Shown: piece by piece, positions 1 to 13,038 of the stretch
How the letters are laid out: every line of letters starts with the position of its first letter
Position numbering within the stretch: the first letter of the stretch is position 1
DNA from: Bradyrhizobium sp.
Lineage (GTDB): Bacteria > Pseudomonadota > Alphaproteobacteria > Rhizobiales > Xanthobacteraceae
Assembly: GCF_019244115.1 (NCBI RefSeq)
Contig: NZ_JAFATE010000203.1
Span: 1 to 56,415 of the forward strand
Reading direction: 5' to 3'
Length of the DNA stretch: 56,415 nt
Notes under the pieces: model-generated
The model's input: the letters and a program-made list of their open reading frames with translations, nothing else
Told to the model about the DNA's origin: nothing
The model's database searches: none
Translations under genes and position numbers: made by a program

Positions 1-1
1 C

Positions 2-727
2 CAGCGCACCAAGACCGGTCAGGGCCAGCGCGTGACCGCCGCGATGCAGGACGGCGTGCTCAATCTCTGCCGCGTCAAGCTGCGTGACCAGCAGCGCCTC
101 GCCCATGGCCCCTTGAAGGAATACAGCCAGTTCGGCGAAGGCATTCCGTTCGGTGCGGCGGTGCCGCGCGCGGGCAATGATTCCGGCGGCGGCCAGCCTG
201 GCCGCATCCTCAAATGCAAAGACTGGGAGACCGACCCCGACTCCTACATCTACTTCATCACCCAGGCGCCGGTCTGGGACAAGATCTGCGACGTGATCGG
301 CGAGCCGAACTGGAAGACCCATCCGGACTATGCGAAGCCGCCTGCCCGCCTGCCGCGGCTGAACGAAATCTTCGCGCGCATCGAGCAGTGGACCATGACC
401 AAGACCAAGTTCGAGGCCATGGAAATCCTCAATCAATACGACATCCCCTGCGGCCCGATCCTGTCCATGAAGGAGCTCGCGGAGGATCCCTCGCTGCGTG
501 CCACCGGGACTGTGGTCGAGGTCGACCATCCGACCCGCGGCAAGTACCTGTCGGTCGGCAACCCGATCAAACTCTCGGACTCTCCCAGCGAGGTGGCGCG
601 GTCGCCGCTGCTCGGCGAGCATACCGACGAGATCCTGCGCCAGGTGCTCGGCTTAAGCGACCATCAGGTAGCCGAAATCCACGATTCCGGCGCGCTGGAT
701 CCGCCCCGCAAGCAAGCGGCGGAATAA
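2..727 (+). CDS. frc: formyl-CoA:oxalate CoA-transferase, C-terminal part (5' end outside window)
   Basis: Open reading frame continues in frame to the window edge; [42 protein letters not shown] and C-terminal CaiB/BaiF class III CoA-transferase sequence; followed by an OxlT-like gene. Confidence 0.93.
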   Translation, partial: QRTKTGQGQRVTAAMQDGVLNLCRVKLRDQQRLAHGPLKEYSQFGEGIPFGAAVPRAGNDSGGGQPGRILKCKDWETDPDSYIYFITQAPVWDKICDVIGEPNWKTHPDYAKPPARLPRLNEIFARIEQWTMTKTKFEAMEILNQYDIPCGPILSMKELAEDPSLRATGTVVEVDHPTRGKYLSVGNPIKLSDSPSEVARSPLLGEHTDEILRQVLGLSDHQVAEIHDSGALDPPRKQAAE

Positions 728-758
728 ACGTCAAATACACAATAGGATTGGAAATTTA

Positions 759-790
759 GGGTCGCCCGCGCGGGCGACCCTTTGTTTTTA
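759..790 (+). terminator. Rho-independent terminator after frc
   Basis: Perfect inverted repeat GGGTCGCCCG-CG-CGGGCGACCC followed by TTTGTTTTTA. Confidence 0.9.
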
Positions 791-865
791 TTAGTTTTTA
801 CCGATCAATGTTGCGATGCACGGTGTAAATTGCTGCTATGCAAACAAATTTGTTGAATCTGGCAT

Positions 866-876
866 CTGGTATACAT
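866..876 (+). promoter_or_regulatory. candidate operator CTGGTATACAT (motif copy 1)
   Basis: Exact 11-mer, found in reverse complement at 3001-3011 and as CTGGTATAAT (reverse complement) at 1347-1356. Confidence 0.55.
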
Positions 877-927
877 AAATCCCTCTCCGACGAATGAATC
901 AAGCATCGCTTTGGAATTCAAGAGAGT

Positions 928-1071
928 ATGCCCATGTCCAAGTCCGCCTCGATCGCCCTCGCCCCGTCCTGCAGCCTTTTCGGCCGCCTGTTCGCGACCA
1001 TCGACCGCCTGCTTCTGAGCTATGCGGAACTGACCATCCGCAACGGCGACGTGCCGCGCACCGGAATCTGA
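928..1071 (+). CDS. 47-aa small protein MPMSKSASIALAPSCSLFGRLFATIDRLLLSYAELTIRNGDVPRTGI
   Basis: ATG...TGA ORF below the 60-aa track cutoff; lies between operator copy 1 and a strong terminator (1141-1171); amphipathic middle and conserved-looking RNGDVPR tail. Confidence 0.6.
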   Translation: MPMSKSASIALAPSCSLFGRLFATIDRLLLSYAELTIRNGDVPRTGI

Positions 1072-1140
1072 CACCGACGTCAATTGCGATTTCGCTCGCG
1101 CGCCGCTTCTATGAGCGCGCCTGCGAACAAATCGCCCTCC

Positions 1141-1171
1141 AAAATGGCTCGACCTGGTCGGGCCATTTTTT
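1141..1171 (+). terminator. Rho-independent terminator
   Basis: AAATGGCTCGACC-TG-GTCGGGCCATTTTTT hairpin with T-tract. Confidence 0.85.
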
Positions 1172-1338
1172 GTCGTCGCTGTCCTATCCCTTGATCGTCA
1201 AATCTGATTGATTGACTTCAGTTGGGATTGTCGCGCCGAGGAAAAGCGCGCACTGCGTGCAATTTCAGCGCGATCGCGCGGCGGTAGCAATGTAGGGCCA
1301 ATCAACGGTGACCTGCGGCAAAATCGACGCTTGCGTCT

Positions 1339-1355
1339 TGGAATATATTATACCA
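1339..1355. promoter_or_regulatory. candidate operator TGGAATA-TAT-TATACCA (motif copy 2)
   Basis: Near-palindromic 17-mer upstream of oxlT; same architecture as 2994-3010. Confidence 0.55.
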
Positions 1356-1421
1356 GAATTTTAGAACGCGCATGACGCCCGTGGGGTGCACTCTAAAAAG
1401 GCGCGCATCGGGAGGAACACA

Positions 1422-2726
1422 ATGGTCGCGAACGCGGCAGTACCGTCGAGCCAGGCACCATCCAACGGATACCGCTGGATGCAGCTCATCATCGGCGTGG
1501 TTTGCATGGCGATGATCGCCAATCTTCAGTATGGCTGGACCTACTTTGTGGGGCCGATGGCCAAAGCCCATTCCTGGGATGTCGGCGCCATCCAGGTCGC
1601 CTTCAGCATTTTCGTCGCGCTGGAGACCTGGCTGACGCCACTTCAGGGCTGGATCGTCGATTCGCTTGGACCGCTGCGCGGGCCGAGACTCATGGTCGCG
1701 GTCGGCGGGATTTTTGTCTTGCTCGGCTGGCTCATTAATTCCAAGGCCGAATCCCTCGAGATGCTCTACTTCGGCGCCATCGTATCGGGCGTCGGTGCCG
1801 GGGGCATCTATGCCACCTGCGTCGGCAATGCCGTGAAATGGTTTCCGGACCGGCGGGGCCTCGCGGTCGGGCTGACGGCCGGCGGTTTTGGCGGCGGCGC
1901 AGTCGTCACAGTGATTCCCATCCAGATGATGATCGCCTCGATCGGATACGCGGACACCTTCTTCTGGTTCGCCTGGGGTCAGGGCATCATCATTTTCGTC
2001 CTGGCCTGGCTGCTGCGTTCGCCATTGCCGGGCGAGGTGCCGTCGACATCGGCTGCGAAAGTGCTGCAGTCGAAGACCTCGAGCACGCCGGGACAGATGC
2101 TTGCCTCCCCCATCTTCTGGCTGCTCTACGTCATGTTCGTGCTGGTCTCCGCCAGCGGCCTGATGGTTACGGCGCAGATCGCGGTGATCGCCAAGGACTA
2201 CGGCGTCGCGCAGACCGTCATTTTGTTCGGCGGAACCACCTTGATCGTCGCTGGTATAGTCGACAGCGTGGCCAACGGTGGCGCACGGCCGTTCTTCGGA
2301 TGGGTCTCCGACCAGATCGGCCGCGAATACACCATGGCGATCGCCTTCACGACCGGCGGTCTAGCCTATTGGCTGCTCGGCACCGCCGGCACAACGCCCT
2401 GGACCTTCGTGATCTGCGCCGCGCTGATCTTCTTCACCTGGGGCGAGATCTTCAGTCTGTTCCCTTCGACTTGCACGGACATGTTCGGTCCGAAATACGC
2501 GACGACGAATACCGCCCTGCTCTACACCGCCAAGGGCCTGTCGGCCTTCGGCGTGCCGCTCGCCAATGTGCTGAAGAGCTATACGGGCAGCTGGCATTCC
2601 GTGTTTGCGGTTGCCGCGATCATGAATTTCATTGTCGTGGCCATGGCCCTGTTCGTGGTGCGGCCGATGCGGCTATCGATCACGGCGTCGGAAAACAAGA
2701 ACACGGTCGGCCAGCCAGCCGAGTGA
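1422..2726 (+). CDS. oxlT: oxalate/formate antiporter, MFS
   Basis: 12-TM MFS protein; GGxxxG-rich helices and SLFPSTCTDMFGPKYATTNTALLYTAKGLSAF typical of OxlT; RBS ggagg at about 1411; downstream of frc. Confidence 0.9.
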   Translation: MVANAAVPSSQAPSNGYRWMQLIIGVVCMAMIANLQYGWTYFVGPMAKAHSWDVGAIQVAFSIFVALETWLTPLQGWIVDSLGPLRGPRLMVAVGGIFVLLGWLINSKAESLEMLYFGAIVSGVGAGGIYATCVGNAVKWFPDRRGLAVGLTAGGFGGGAVVTVIPIQMMIASIGYADTFFWFAWGQGIIIFVLAWLLRSPLPGEVPSTSAAKVLQSKTSSTPGQMLASPIFWLLYVMFVLVSASGLMVTAQIAVIAKDYGVAQTVILFGGTTLIVAGIVDSVANGGARPFFGWVSDQIGREYTMAIAFTTGGLAYWLLGTAGTTPWTFVICAALIFFTWGEIFSLFPSTCTDMFGPKYATTNTALLYTAKGLSAFGVPLANVLKSYTGSWHSVFAVAAIMNFIVVAMALFVVRPMRLSITASENKNTVGQPAE

Positions 2727-2764
2727 TTGCAGCACGGCGCGCAATCAAATCCGCCGACCTCGAT

Positions 2765-2798
2765 AAAAGAAGGGCGCGCCGCAGCGCGCCCTTCTTTT
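2765..2798 (+). terminator. bidirectional-type terminator after oxlT
   Basis: AAAAGAAGGGCGCGC-CGCA-GCGCGCCCTTCTTTT, perfect 15-bp stem. Confidence 0.92.
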
Positions 2799-2993
2799 AT
2801 CCGCACATGGCGGCGAGCCGCCTCCGCTCCGGACGTATGCTCAAGACACATCTAGCTAAAAATAAGAGATACTTGGCCACGCTTTCAGCTAAACTGAAGC
2901 GTGCATCTCCATCTGCCCGCCTGCACGGGCGCATAAGTGTCAATGTTTTTGTCCTTTATGGGACTCCCCATCATTATCAACCAGGTTGACACT

Positions 2994-3010
2994 TGGCATA
3001 ATGTATACCA
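2994..3010. promoter_or_regulatory. candidate operator TGGCATA-ATG-TATACCA (motif copy 3)
   Basis: 17-bp near-perfect inverted repeat just downstream of TTGACA (2986-2991) and upstream of the CBS-domain gene. Confidence 0.6.
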
Positions 3011-3051
3011 GTATCGACTTGCAATTGCTCCTCCAGCCAAAGGAGATTGGG

Positions 3052-3480
3052 ATGAAAGTCGGAGACATCCTGCGCAAGAAGACGTCCCGGGTCGTCACGG
3101 TCCGGATGAACGAAACCGTCGGCGTTGCTGCGCAGCTGATGCGTGCCAGCAATATCAGCGCCCTCGTGGTCAAGGATGTCGTGCGCACCGAAGGCAACAC
3201 GGCGGCCGGCATGTTCACCGAGCGCGACGTGGTGCGAGCAATCGCTGAGCACGGCGCAGCCGGCGTCAATCTGAAAGTCTCGCAGCTCATTTCGGTGCAG
3301 AAGCTCGTCGCCTGTTCGGCGGAGGACACGCTCGAGCACGCCCGCCACCTGATGAATGTGCATCACATCCGCCATCTTCCCGTGATCGATGATTTTGCAC
3401 TCGCCGGCGTCGTCAGCATGCGCGACATTTCGAGCGCCTTCGATGAAGCGGCTGGCATGGCGCCGAAATCCGCCGCTTAG
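3052..3480 (+). CDS. CBS-domain pair protein
   Basis: MKVGDILRKKTSRVVTVRMNETV...GMFTERDVVRAIAEHG...HHIRHLPVIDD; two CBS motifs; RBS aaggaga. Confidence 0.92.
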   Translation: MKVGDILRKKTSRVVTVRMNETVGVAAQLMRASNISALVVKDVVRTEGNTAAGMFTERDVVRAIAEHGAAGVNLKVSQLISVQKLVACSAEDTLEHARHLMNVHHIRHLPVIDDFALAGVVSMRDISSAFDEAAGMAPKSAA

Positions 3481-3507
3481 ATTGGCGTCCCAGCTGCCTG
3501 ATCATGA

Positions 3508-3543
3508 CGCTTCGGTGCGCAACCGAAGCGGAGGCGTTTTTTG
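3508..3543 (+). terminator. terminator after CBS gene
   Basis: CGCTTCGGT-GCGCA-ACCGAAGCG hairpin, then gaggcgtttttt. Confidence 0.8.
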
Positions 3544-3729
3544 CCGTCTTGCACAGATCAAGATCGAGGTTTTTGTCTACGGGCCCGACGCGAATCGGTT
3601 GGGTATCTCTCTACGACGTGCGCGCCCGTTTCCGCCCAGCGGAAGCGAACGTTCGCCGGTTTTGCATAACGCTTTGCCGCGGTCGGCGTAGACATTTGCG
3701 GAGCCCAAAGCCATTCTGCCCTCCGATAG

Positions 3730-4767
<1,038 letters not shown>

Positions 4768-4797
4768 CCCGCCGCAAACAACCGAAGAGATAATGCC

Positions 4798-5766
4798 ATG
4801 AAGGCTTATGTGTATGGCGCCGATGGCGCCGTCATTACGGACATCGCGAAACCCGCGCCTGTAGGCACGCAGCTACTGGTCCGCGTCCGCGCCTGCGGCT
4901 TGAACCGCGCCGATCTTGGCATGACCAAGGGCCACGTGCACGGCGCCTTGGGCGGCGTCGGCACCGTGCTCGGGATGGAATGGGCCGGCGAGGTCGCCGA
5001 GCTCGGACCGGCGGCCCAAGGCGTCAAGGTCGGCGACCGCATCATGGGATCGGGCGCTGCCGCTTTCGCCGAATACACGCTTGCCGATCACGGGCGCTTG
5101 TTCCATGTGCCGAGCGACATGAATTTCGACGAGGCCGCCACCCTGCCTGTCGCCCTCGCCACGATGCACAATGCCGTGGTGACCAACGGCGCGTTGCAGG
5201 CGGGCCAATCGGTCCTGGTCCAGGGCGCAAGTTCGGGCGTCGGGCTGATGGCGATGCAGATCGCAAAATACAAGGGCGCGAAGCTGGTGATCGGCTCCTC
5301 GACGGATCCAACCCGTCGCGGACGCCTGAAAGCGTTCGGCGCCGATCTCGCGATCGATTCCTCCAATCCCGGCTGGGTCGACCAGGTGCTGGCGGCGACC
5401 AATGGCGAAGGCGTCAATCTGATCGTCGATCAGGTCTCGGGCAAAGTCGCAAACCAGAACCTCGCCGCGACCAGGATCAAGGGGCGGATCGTCAACGTCG
5501 GCCGGCTCGGCGGCACTCATGCCGATTTCAATTTCGACCTGCATGCCGCGCGGCGGATCCACTATATCGGGGTCACCTTCCGCACCCGCACCATCGACGA
5601 GATCCGCGAGATTTTTGACGAGGTGAAGAAGGATATTTGGCCGGCGGTGGAACAACGCAAGCTGCAACTGCCGATCGATCGCGTGTTCGCGTTCGACGAT
5701 ATCGGACTGGCGTTCGCGCATATGGAAGCCAACCGGCATCTCGGCAAGATCGTCGTGACGTTGTGA
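4798..5766 (+). CDS. zinc-binding-type alcohol dehydrogenase / NADPH:quinone oxidoreductase
   Basis: MDR family: GxxSGVGLMAMQIAKYKGAKLVIGSS Rossmann motif; lacks catalytic Zn ligands. Confidence 0.9.
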   Translation: MKAYVYGADGAVITDIAKPAPVGTQLLVRVRACGLNRADLGMTKGHVHGALGGVGTVLGMEWAGEVAELGPAAQGVKVGDRIMGSGAAAFAEYTLADHGRLFHVPSDMNFDEAATLPVALATMHNAVVTNGALQAGQSVLVQGASSGVGLMAMQIAKYKGAKLVIGSSTDPTRRGRLKAFGADLAIDSSNPGWVDQVLAATNGEGVNLIVDQVSGKVANQNLAATRIKGRIVNVGRLGGTHADFNFDLHAARRIHYIGVTFRTRTIDEIREIFDEVKKDIWPAVEQRKLQLPIDRVFAFDDIGLAFAHMEANRHLGKIVVTL

Positions 5767-5877
5767 TGTCAGCATCCTAATCGGAACAATTCGCGACACG
5801 CTCGCAGGCGCGATTCGACTGTGAGCCCCGCCTGTCGGCGCTTTCATGTTTGAAAGCGCCCTGCTACATCGCGGGCC

Positions 5878-7257
5878 ATGAGCGACATCGATCTCAACGC
5901 CAAATCCCGCGTCGCCGCGATCTCGGTCGTCGCCAGCGCCAGCATGGCCGCGGCCAAGTTCGTCGTCGGCATCCTGATCGGCTCGCTCGCGCTGATCTCG
6001 GAAGCCCTGCACAGCTCGGTCGACGTGATCGCCACCATCATTACTTGGCTGGTCGTGCGGGTGTCCGATCGCCCCGCCGACGAGGAGCATCATTATGGCC
6101 ACGGCAAGCTCGAGAGCCTGTCGGCGCTCGGCGTGATCGCGCTGCTCTATGTGCTGGCTGGCGGCGTGCTGGTGGAATCCTGGAGCCGGCTGCGCGAGGG
6201 CGCGCAGCCGCCAGTGATCTCTGCGGTTCCGTTCGTCGTTCTGCTGATCGACATCGCGGTGAACGTCTGGCGCGCCCGCGCGCTGCATCGCACGGCGCAC
6301 GAGACCCACAGCCAGGCGCTTGCCGCGGACGCGCTGCATTTTGCCTCCGACGTGCTCGGTTCGATCGCGGTCATCATCGGCCTCGTGCTGACGGCGCTCG
6401 GCTTTCGCTGGGGCGATTCCGTCGCTGCGATCGCGGTGGCGGTCATGATCGCCGCGCTCGGACTGCGGCTCGCGCGCTCCACCGTCGAAACACTGCTCGA
6501 CCGCGCGCCCGAAGGCGCCTCGGAGAAGGCGCGTGCCGCGATCAATTCGGTTTCCGGCGTGGTCGATGTCGAGCGACTGCGCGTGCGCATGGTCGGCTCT
6601 ACACATTTCATAGACGCGATCGTCAAGGTTCCGCGCACCTATCCGATCGACCGCGTCGAGGAGATCAAGCGGAAGGCGCAGGCTGCGGTCGTAGCCGCGC
6701 TCGGTGACGCCGATCTCACCTTTACCGCGGTACCCGTCGCACTGAACAACGAATCCGTCAGGGAGCGGATCATGGTGATCGCCCGCAACTCGGGGCTCGC
6801 CATTCATCACGTCACGGTCCATGACCTCGGCAACAAGCTGATCGTCTCGATCGATCTGGAAGTCGACGCCGAACTGCCGCTTGCCGAAGCGCACGACATC
6901 ACCCGGGCCCTGGAGCGCAACATCCGCGACGAATTTGGCGCGGAGGTCGAGATCGACACGCATATCGAGCCCCTGGAACCGGAGCTGCCGCTCGGTGTTG
7001 ACGCTGCGCCCGATCGTGTTGGAGTAATCCGCGATGCGCTGATCCGCATTGCGGCCACCACCGCCATCCATGACGTGCACAATGTTCGCGTACGCAGCAC
7101 CGAGGCCGGGGAAATCGTTAACTTCCACTGCCGCGCCGCACCGACCATGAGCGTGATCCGGGTGCACGAGAACGTCGACGAGATCGAACGCGCGCTGCGC
7201 CGCGCGTTTCCGGATGTGAAGCGCGTGATCAGTCACGCCGAGCCGCCGTTCGCCTGA
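5878..7257 (+). CDS. cation diffusion facilitator (CDF) transporter with extended C-terminal region
   Basis: HSSVDVIATIITWL; HHYGHGKLESL; HFASDVLGS; followed by about 240 aa of cytoplasmic ferredoxin-like domains. Confidence 0.92.
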   Translation: MSDIDLNAKSRVAAISVVASASMAAAKFVVGILIGSLALISEALHSSVDVIATIITWLVVRVSDRPADEEHHYGHGKLESLSALGVIALLYVLAGGVLVESWSRLREGAQPPVISAVPFVVLLIDIAVNVWRARALHRTAHETHSQALAADALHFASDVLGSIAVIIGLVLTALGFRWGDSVAAIAVAVMIAALGLRLARSTVETLLDRAPEGASEKARAAINSVSGVVDVERLRVRMVGSTHFIDAIVKVPRTYPIDRVEEIKRKAQAAVVAALGDADLTFTAVPVALNNESVRERIMVIARNSGLAIHHVTVHDLGNKLIVSIDLEVDAELPLAEAHDITRALERNIRDEFGAEVEIDTHIEPLEPELPLGVDAAPDRVGVIRDALIRIAATTAIHDVHNVRVRSTEAGEIVNFHCRAAPTMSVIRVHENVDEIERALRRAFPDVKRVISHAEPPFA

Positions 7258-7269
7258 AGCCGCACACGG

Positions 7270-7307
7270 GCAACCGCGGTGCGTTGTGAAGAGCGCACCG
7301 GTTTTTT
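7270..7307 (+). terminator. terminator after CDF gene
   Basis: CGGTGCG...CGCACCG hairpin followed by gttttttg. Confidence 0.65.
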
Positions 7308-7500
7308 GCGGAGCGAGCGCGGCTCGCGTTCCTGTTTCGGACTCGCCTTGTCTGGTTTTCGCCATAGCGGTTACGTATTGAATAAGATTTATTTGCGCCG
7401 TGGAATCGTTGACTCTCGACAGTCCGGGAAAACTGGATTCAAATCTCCCCATTGATTCGGGAGTGACTGGGGCTCTCCCAATCCAGGTGGCAAACGGGAT

Positions 7501-9837
<2,337 letters not shown>

Positions 9838-9858
9838 GCGCGTTGCCCGCGCAGCGCC

Positions 9859-11553
9859 TCACACCTTCCGCTTCTTTCGAACGCTGGTGTCGACATCGCT
9901 GCGCTTGAGCAGGTAGTCGAGACCGCCGACACGATACCAGTGATAGCCGTAACCTTCGATCAGGAGCCGGTGCCTCCCCTTTTCATCCGCGTGGCTGTGA
10001 TCCTCCGACAACAGGTTGATCAAAAGCTTTCCGCCTCCATCGCCAAGTCCGACAGAAAATGAAATCTCACGCGGCTTTTCATCGAAATTGTGGACGAACA
10101 GTACCGAATTGTTGTGCCAATCGTAGCGGATGACGAGCACCGCGGCATCGCGCACCGCGATGATCTCGAAATCGCCCCAACCTATTTCCGGCACTTCCTT
10201 GCGCATGCGGACGATACGCTCGGTCCAGTTCAGCATCGAGTTCGGGTCACGACGCTGCTTGGCGGCGTTGACGTGTTCGTATCCGTAAGGGCCCTCGTCG
10301 ATGACGGGCAGACATGGCTTGTCGTTGGCCGTGAAGCCTGCGTGCGGCTCGGCCGACCATTGCATCGGCGTCCGAGCGCCGTTGCGCTCGGGCAGATCGA
10401 GATCGTCGCCCATGCCGATTTCGTCGCCGTAGCGGATCACCGGTGTCCCGGGCAGGGTAAACATCAGACTATAGGCAAGCTCGAGCCGCCGCCGGTCGCC
10501 ACCCAGCATCGGGGCCAGACGGCGGCGAATGCCGCGATCATAGAGTTGCATGTTCTTGTCGGCGCCGAATGCCTCGAACACGGTCTCGCGCTGCGCCTTG
10601 GTCAGACGGCCGAGATCGAGTTCGTCGTGGTTGCGCAGAAACTGGCCCCATTGCGCCGTGTCAGGCCTCGGCTTGGTCGCCATCAGCGCCTTGGCGAGTG
10701 GACGGCAATCGGCGGACGCCAGCGCGTAGAACAGATGCTGGTTGACCTGGAAATTGAACATCATGTGCATGCGGTCGCCGTCGTGCCCGAAATATTCCAT
10801 GTCGGTTTCGGGCAGCACGTTGGCTTCGGCCAGGATAATGGCATCGCCCTCCCGCCATTGCAGGAATTCGCGGAACGTCCGCAGCATGTCGTATTGTTCG
10901 ATCGGCTTTTTGACCTTCGCACCCTTGGAGGCGATGATGAAGGGGACCGCATCCATGCGAAAGCCGGACACGCCGAGCTGGATCCAGAACCCCATGATTT
11001 TCAGGATCTCGGCCTGCACCGATGGATTTGACGTGTTGAGGTCGGGCTGGAAATCATAGAAGCGGTGGAAGTACCAGGCGCCGGCTTCCTTGTCCCGTGT
11101 CCAGGTCGATTTCTGTACACCGGGGAACACCATACCTTCATTGGCGTTCGGCGGCCGCTTCTCGGCCCAGACGTACCAGTCGCGATAGGGCGAATCTTTC
11201 GAGGCTCGCGCGCTCTGGAACCAGGGATGCTGGTCCGAGGTGTGATTGACCACCAGATCGATGATGACGCGGATGCCGCGCTGGCGACAGCCGTGGGTGA
11301 ACTCGACGAAATCGCCGAGGGTACCATAGCTCGGATCGACACCGTAATAGTCGGCGACATCGTAGCCATCGTCTCTCCGGGGCGATGGTTGAAAGGGCAT
11401 CAGCCAGAGCGCGGTGATGCCGAGGCCGTGCAGATAGTCGAGGCGGCGCTGCAGTCCCTTGAAGTCCCCGACCCCATCGCCATTCGCATCCATATAGGTG
11501 CCGACCGACAGGCAGTAGATCACGCCATTCTTGTACCAGAGGTCGTTGATCAT
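9859..11553 (-). CDS. GH13 alpha-amylase family / trehalose synthase-like protein
   Basis: MINDLWYKNGVIYCLSVGTYMDANGDGVGDFKGL; DLVVNHTSDQHPWF; GFRMDAVPFI; NHDELDL. Confidence 0.9.
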   Translation of the reverse strand: MINDLWYKNGVIYCLSVGTYMDANGDGVGDFKGLQRRLDYLHGLGITALWLMPFQPSPRRDDGYDVADYYGVDPSYGTLGDFVEFTHGCRQRGIRVIIDLVVNHTSDQHPWFQSARASKDSPYRDWYVWAEKRPPNANEGMVFPGVQKSTWTRDKEAGAWYFHRFYDFQPDLNTSNPSVQAEILKIMGFWIQLGVSGFRMDAVPFIIASKGAKVKKPIEQYDMLRTFREFLQWREGDAIILAEANVLPETDMEYFGHDGDRMHMMFNFQVNQHLFYALASADCRPLAKALMATKPRPDTAQWGQFLRNHDELDLGRLTKAQRETVFEAFGADKNMQLYDRGIRRRLAPMLGGDRRRLELAYSLMFTLPGTPVIRYGDEIGMGDDLDLPERNGARTPMQWSAEPHAGFTANDKPCLPVIDEGPYGYEHVNAAKQRRDPNSMLNWTERIVRMRKEVPEIGWGDFEIIAVRDAAVLVIRYDWHNNSVLFVHNFDEKPREISFSVGLGDGGGKLLINLLSEDHSHADEKGRHRLLIEGYGYHWYRVGGLDYLLKRSDVDTSVRKKRKV

Positions 11554-11644
11554 CGAGGCCGCCGTCGAACTTCCCGGTCGATAAGCGCGAGGATGGCCCC
11601 GGGTTCCATGGCAGCAGATCATGTTCGGCCAAAAGTCCTGTTGG

Positions 11645-12442
11645 CTAAACCGGCGTGTAGATGACGAGCCTGAGCGAGGGATCGTCGTTCCACTGGAAGC
11701 TGGCATGCTCGAACGACAACACGCCCTTCTTCGGATGATGAAGCCGCTTGAGGCCTGCCGCGGTGCCACGGACGTCATGGCTCTTCCACCAGACCGAAAA
11801 CTCGGGACAGTCCTTGCGGAGTCGCTGCAGCAGTTCGCGAAACGCGGGGTCGTCGGCCCACAAGTCGTGCGTTGCCCGAAACTGCGCGACGATCCGTTTT
11901 GCTTCATCGGCCCAGCCGGCGCCGAACAGCCGCCGCGCCGCGGGCCGCGTCAGCATCGAAACGAGGATATTGCGGTCCTCATCCGGCAGCTGATCGAACG
12001 CCAGGATGTCATTCGCAGCCTTGTTCCAGGCGAGCAGATCCCACCTCCGGCCGGTGATGTAGGCCGGCTGTTTCATGGCGGCGATCATCCGCTTCAGCGA
12101 GTCCGGCACGGACTCCGTCTGGAAAGCGCGCCGTTCTCCCGAGCGCGTCAGCGCCTTGAGGTGAAGGTGCTCCACCCTGCTGAGCCTGAGCGCGCGGGCC
12201 AGCGCGTCGATGGTCGTGGCGGACGGATTGACCGATCGGCCCTGCTCCAGGCGAATGTACCAGTCCACCCCGATGCCGGCGAGTTCGGCGACTTCCTCGC
12301 GCCGGAGGCCTGCGGTTCGGCGCCGGCGGCCCTCGGCCAGTCCTACCTCGCGCGGCCTCAGCTTCTCCCTGCGCGACCTCAGAAAATCTCCGAGCTCGCT
12401 CCTGCTCCTCTCGATCAAGGTCACGGCAGTCTCTCCGCACAT
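11645..12442 (-). CDS. helix-turn-helix transcriptional regulator with MmyB-like ligand-binding domain
   Basis: RTAGLRREEVAELAGIGVDWYIRLEQGR HTH; C-terminal RRWDLLAWNKAANDIL...NILVSMLTRPAAR. Confidence 0.9.
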   Translation of the reverse strand: MCGETAVTLIERSRSELGDFLRSRREKLRPREVGLAEGRRRRTAGLRREEVAELAGIGVDWYIRLEQGRSVNPSATTIDALARALRLSRVEHLHLKALTRSGERRAFQTESVPDSLKRMIAAMKQPAYITGRRWDLLAWNKAANDILAFDQLPDEDRNILVSMLTRPAARRLFGAGWADEAKRIVAQFRATHDLWADDPAFRELLQRLRKDCPEFSVWWKSHDVRGTAAGLKRLHHPKKGVLSFEHASFQWNDDPSLRLVIYTPV

Positions 12443-12531
12443 GGGGGGCCTGACAATCCTAGGATAATACCATGCCTTCCCTGGTCCGGATAGCATGGCA
12501 GATTTGGCGGCGAATATCCGGAGCGCCTGCC

Positions 12532-13034
<503 letters not shown>

Positions 13035-13038
<4 letters not shown>

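Noticed and set aside
11621-12493. 290-aa plus-strand ORF
   Set aside because: Antisense to the MmyB-type regulator, which has a clear HTH; no supported domain.
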